Assembly: GCF_954871325.1 (NCBI RefSeq) | Contig: NC_088777.1 | Location: 45,423,366-45,487,365, forward strand | DNA from: Gordionus sp. m RMFG-2023 | Lineage: Eukaryota; Nematomorpha; Gordioida; Chordodea; Parachordodidae | Direction of reading: 5' to 3' | DNA length: 64,000 nucleotides | Part shown: in pieces, positions 60,700 through 64,000 of the stretch | How the letters are laid out: each line of letters begins with the position of its first letter | Numbering within the stretch: the stretch's first letter is position 1 | Translations under genes and position numbers: made by a program | The notes under the pieces: generated by a model | The model's input: the letters and a program-made list of their open reading frames with translations, nothing else | Told to the model about the DNA's origin: nothing | The model's database searches: none

Positions 60700-63080
60700 A
60701 CAAAAATGTTCATTGTACAACCTTGAAAAACTATATTTAAAAAAACAATTTAAAAAGTTATTTATATGTAATTACCTATATTTATCTTTTTAGAGATCTA
60801 AGGCACATATTTTCAAGCCCAATCAGTGTTTTCTAAAAATCATATAATTTTACTGTGGCCTGTGTTTTTAAATTTTGACAAATTATTTTTTATATTCCTT
60901 TGAATAGTTCCACCTAGGTGTGTAGCCAAAAATTTTCTAATGGGTGGGTGGTTGTGTGGGCATAATGAAGATAATATCTTTTATAATAATATGATATTTT
61001 TTGGAAAATTAAAAATTTATAACTTAATCATCATTAAATTTATTATAGCCAAACATATTTTAAAAAAATGACAATTTTGAACACGAATAATAATTTGGAA
61101 TACACATTATTTAAGAATTTATATATAAACCAGGATGTAAATCACAATAAAGTATAGAATAAACTCTTAAATTGAAATAATAGATAGAAATTTAATCTTC
61201 TATATAATTGAGCTATTTTAGGGTAGGTTATTTGGTATTAAATCACTATATTAATTAAAACTAGATTTAGTATTTCTGAGATAAATTGTTGTTCTCCGCA
61301 TTAAAAAATGGTACTCTCATTTAAACAAATTGGTATCGTTGCCAAGATACAATAATTTTAATATATTTGAGAAAAAACTCCAAAATATATTCCATTTCTC
61401 TGAGGTAATTAATCTTCTTACCATCATTTAAATGGTGAAATCAATTAGCCCACAGATATATTTATATTCTCTGAATAAAATTGAGTTAAAATTAAAAAAA
61501 ATTTCAATATCAAGATTTAATATATTAGACAATTTTATAGGTAATAGTATATTTGTAAATTGGAAAGAGTCATTTAATGAATCGCAACGAGTTAATTAAT
61601 TTGAGTAAAAAATATATTCAAAAGTGGAATAAAAACAGTTATTTTATATAGTAATCATTTAAGTCAACGTTAATATTGATACAATTTGTATGTATAATCG
61701 ATGTTTACGGTTTAAAAAAAATTTATAAAATATACTTTAAACTTTCGTGGGCCAAAAAAATTGGAAGTTTAATCTGGACCTATAACCCCTATTTTTTTGC
61801 TGTAGATTTCGAATTCTTTTTTGAGTGCAATGATAGTCTCACTCTTAGCACTCTTAATTGTTGGGACTTTCACGACTTGAAATATATTGAAAATATTTTA
61901 AACAAGAGTAAAGTGTAGTGTGATTTTATATAGCTTTCATTTAACATCCTTAATTAGATTTCTATGTTGCAAATATATTTTTTTAAACATACCAGATTCT
62001 CTAATAATAGATCTACTTACTTAATAGGATAATAAAACATTGTACTATTCACTGGGGAATTAGATAATTAAATAACTTCCACCGCCCTGTCGTCTCCAGT
62101 ATAGTAAATTTGCATCCACTGATTGGCAGTAAGTAACCCTACTATCAGGGCTAGTTAAATTAAAGATGAATTACATTACCCTTTGTGGATTAGCATCCGC
62201 TAATTGATACTACTTTCTCGTAATTTCAGGGTCCTTTTAATTAAAGAGGAATTACGGTACCTCTTTGAAGATCGAATAGATTATTGGCAAGAATAGATAA
62301 ATAAGAAAAAATATAATCAAAAAATTCTTTGAATATTTTTATAAATTTTACTTCAATAGATTAGTTTATTTCTTGTTGCAATTTTATGATAAATATAAAT
62401 TCTAAAAAAAATAAATATTATAAGTAATTTGTTGATGGTGGTATTTTATTCCAATAGTTAAATATATTACATTCTAACCAAGTCTACTTATTATTATAGT
62501 TTAAAGGAGATATGGAGAAAACTATATCGATGATAAAAGATCATCTAATCACTTACTTTTTATCGAATTTATGTGATATAACCCTAAACATGACAGAGTC
62601 CCGCCCATTAAATCAAGTGTGAATACTGAAATTGCAAGCAAAAAATTTTACAATTTGATATTATTTATTATTCATATTTATTGTTATGTTAAATTTTTAA
62701 AAGTATCCTGTAAGTCGAATTTAATTATCTTTCATTTGAAATTCAAATTAAATTTTTAATATCATATCACCAACCCACCCCCCCCCCCCCAACCTTCTGA
62801 GAAAAAAGATACCAAATACCATTTATTAAGACCAGAGTTTTCAAATTTTAAAAAAGTAGCAATGAGTTTGATGCTACTTTTTTAAAAAAGTAGTTGAGTA
62901 GCGCTTTTTAAAAATATAACTTTAAACACCAAAACTAGAATATAATTTTATTTATATTTTAGAAATTCGTAAACCCAAATGAACTAGTATAATATATTAA
63001 AATTGTAGAAGTAAATGGATATCGAGATAATAAGCCTGGGTGAGACAGATTCCGATGTGAATATAAATATAAATTATAAA
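60700..63080. repeat. Segmental duplication block, copy 2
   Basis: Homologous in order to 34550-38260 (see that entry). An open stretch at 61676-61918 lies in this non-coding block and is not conserved as a frame. The SINE, minisatellite and MITE found in copy 1 are absent here. Confidence 0.65.
62833..63080 (+). mobile_element. Truncated hAT element of the TAGCGCGCTAC family
   Basis: The left tip CAGAGTTTTCAAATTTT is followed by GCTACTTTTTT and GTAGCGC blocks. Near 63017 an ATGGATATCGAGATAAT resembles the start of the BED-hAT frame at 31576. The rest is missing. It is the same ancestral insertion as 37225-38249. Confidence 0.55.
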
Positions 63081-63544
63081 TTTATGATAATACCCTCCTA
63101 TTTAATAACCAATATACAAATCAAATAAATTAAGATTATGTAGGTATTATATATATTCTTCTTCATATTTTAATGGTCATTTATTTATAATATTATATTA
63201 TATGTTTATATAATGTTTTGCGGCTATAATTCAAATATTCAAACTATCGATAATTATAAAAATTATTATTCTTATTGAAATAATATTTGAATGTTTTTTA
63301 TATACAATTAACATTTACCGAAAGATATATATATATACTGATAAATTGTTATAATGTTTATTATTTTACCATCACTTAAATAAATGTCTTTAATTTTTGT
63401 ATAACTTTATTCCTAAAGATCAAATATATATGATTTTTATTTATTTATTAATAACCGAAATAAAATCAAAGAAACAAATAGTGATATCCCGATGTCCCAA
63501 TATCATAAATTTGAAAAATAATGTTTTTTTTAAATATAAATTGA

Positions 63545-64000
63545 TTACATTATTTTAGGAATGGCAGGTTTATGGATATTTTTTGCAAATTGAAAAAATT
63601 TTCGGGTCGAATATTCGCTCGTTAGCCTGGAGTTAAACACAGAGTAAACTTTTATAGCGATATCTCCCATAGATTCGAATGGTACATGGAACCTTATTTG
63701 TTTAGTATCCTATAAATTAAAAAGAATTTAGTTATAAAAAAAAATAATTTTCTTAAATAATTTTAAAATTAATGTAAATAAAGGATCTTAACGTCAAAAT
63801 ATAGTTGTATATATAAATATGAAAGGGAAAAATCAAAGAAATGATCCAAAAATATAAATACTTCAAGGGGAAAAAATACCCAAATATTTATTAATAAATT
63901 AAATATTATTAGCCTTAGTTATTTCTAGTGTTGTTAAACGGCTCAATTTGAACCGATTTTTAAAAACGGCTAACTCAATATATCACAGATAAGTATTAAG
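63545..64000 (-). CDS. Secreted FN3-like protein, copy C, last exon only
   Basis: The last exon (63709-63545) encodes 54 residues and a stop: DTKQIRFHVPFESMGDIAIK, then VYSVFNSRLTSEYSTRKF and an end AISKIM-like PAIPKIM. It matches the last exons of copies A and B in length, phase-0 start and acceptor context. By comparison with copies A and B the other four exons should lie beyond 64000. The reading is open. Intron 4 begins at 63710, and a MITE end from 63929 lies in it. Confidence 0.85.
63929..64000. mobile_element. hAT-type MITE, left end, running out of the window
   Basis: TAGTGTTGTTAAACGGCTC followed by AACGGCTAACTCAATAT matches the inverted ends of the MITEs near 23.2-23.9 kb and the tip of 15968-16216. 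The other end lies outside the window. Confidence 0.6.

Overview
The window is very AT-rich eukaryotic DNA, mostly transposon debris and non-coding sequence, with a few real spliced genes that show up only when exons are joined across short introns (25 to about 70 nt, plus a few longer ones). An animal-type heme peroxidase, a Vti1 SNARE, a mitochondrial CHCH protein of the mS37/CHCHD1 type and secreted proteins with fibronectin-III-like folds together point to an invertebrate animal. I cannot name the phylum: a mite, nematode, rotifer or another lineage with short introns would all fit.

Layout. 0.1-0.3 kb: a piggyBac-like MITE. 1.7-4.2 kb: a decayed LINE on the minus strand. 4.3-5.6 kb: Vti1 on the minus strand, with five exons that fit and an unresolved C-terminus. 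6-7.8 kb: unidentified old coding debris. 11.2-11.5 kb: a weak candidate for a small membrane protein. 13.6-22.1 kb: a 14-exon secreted heme peroxidase on the plus strand. All splice phases agree except for one missing base in exon 11. Its long introns hold hAT-type MITEs and a hAT transposase tail. 24.8-27.0 kb: a DNA transposon with roughly 90-bp inverted ends and 8-bp target duplications. 29.05-29.50 kb: an intact three-exon mS37/CHCHD1 gene. 30.1-33.7 kb: a DNA transposon with roughly 600-bp inverted ends, itself interrupted by a BED-finger hAT element.

From about 34.5 kb to the end the window is a broken tandem array of one duplicated locus on the minus strand. Each gene encodes a signal peptide followed by two fibronectin-III-like domains in five exons with conserved phases. 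Copy A (39.2-41.4 kb) and copy B (52.8-54.9 kb) are both open throughout. Copy C enters the window at 63.5 kb with only its last exon. A further copy survives only as an orphan upstream flank at 60.05-60.64 kb. The spacers share older sequence, including remnants of one hAT insertion that predates the duplication, and carry younger, copy-specific insertions.

An old Ty3/gypsy fossil lies between copies A and B (41.85-46.07 kb and about 50.97-51.83 kb). It is split by a nest of hAT-type elements (46.07-50.97 kb) in which at least two further elements lie inside the outer one, each bounded by its own 8-bp duplication. The host genes have no shared pathway that I can see. Vti1 acts in Golgi/endosome membrane fusion, mS37 in the mitochondrial ribosome, the peroxidase is probably extracellular, and the FN3-like family is a lineage-expanded secreted protein of unknown role.
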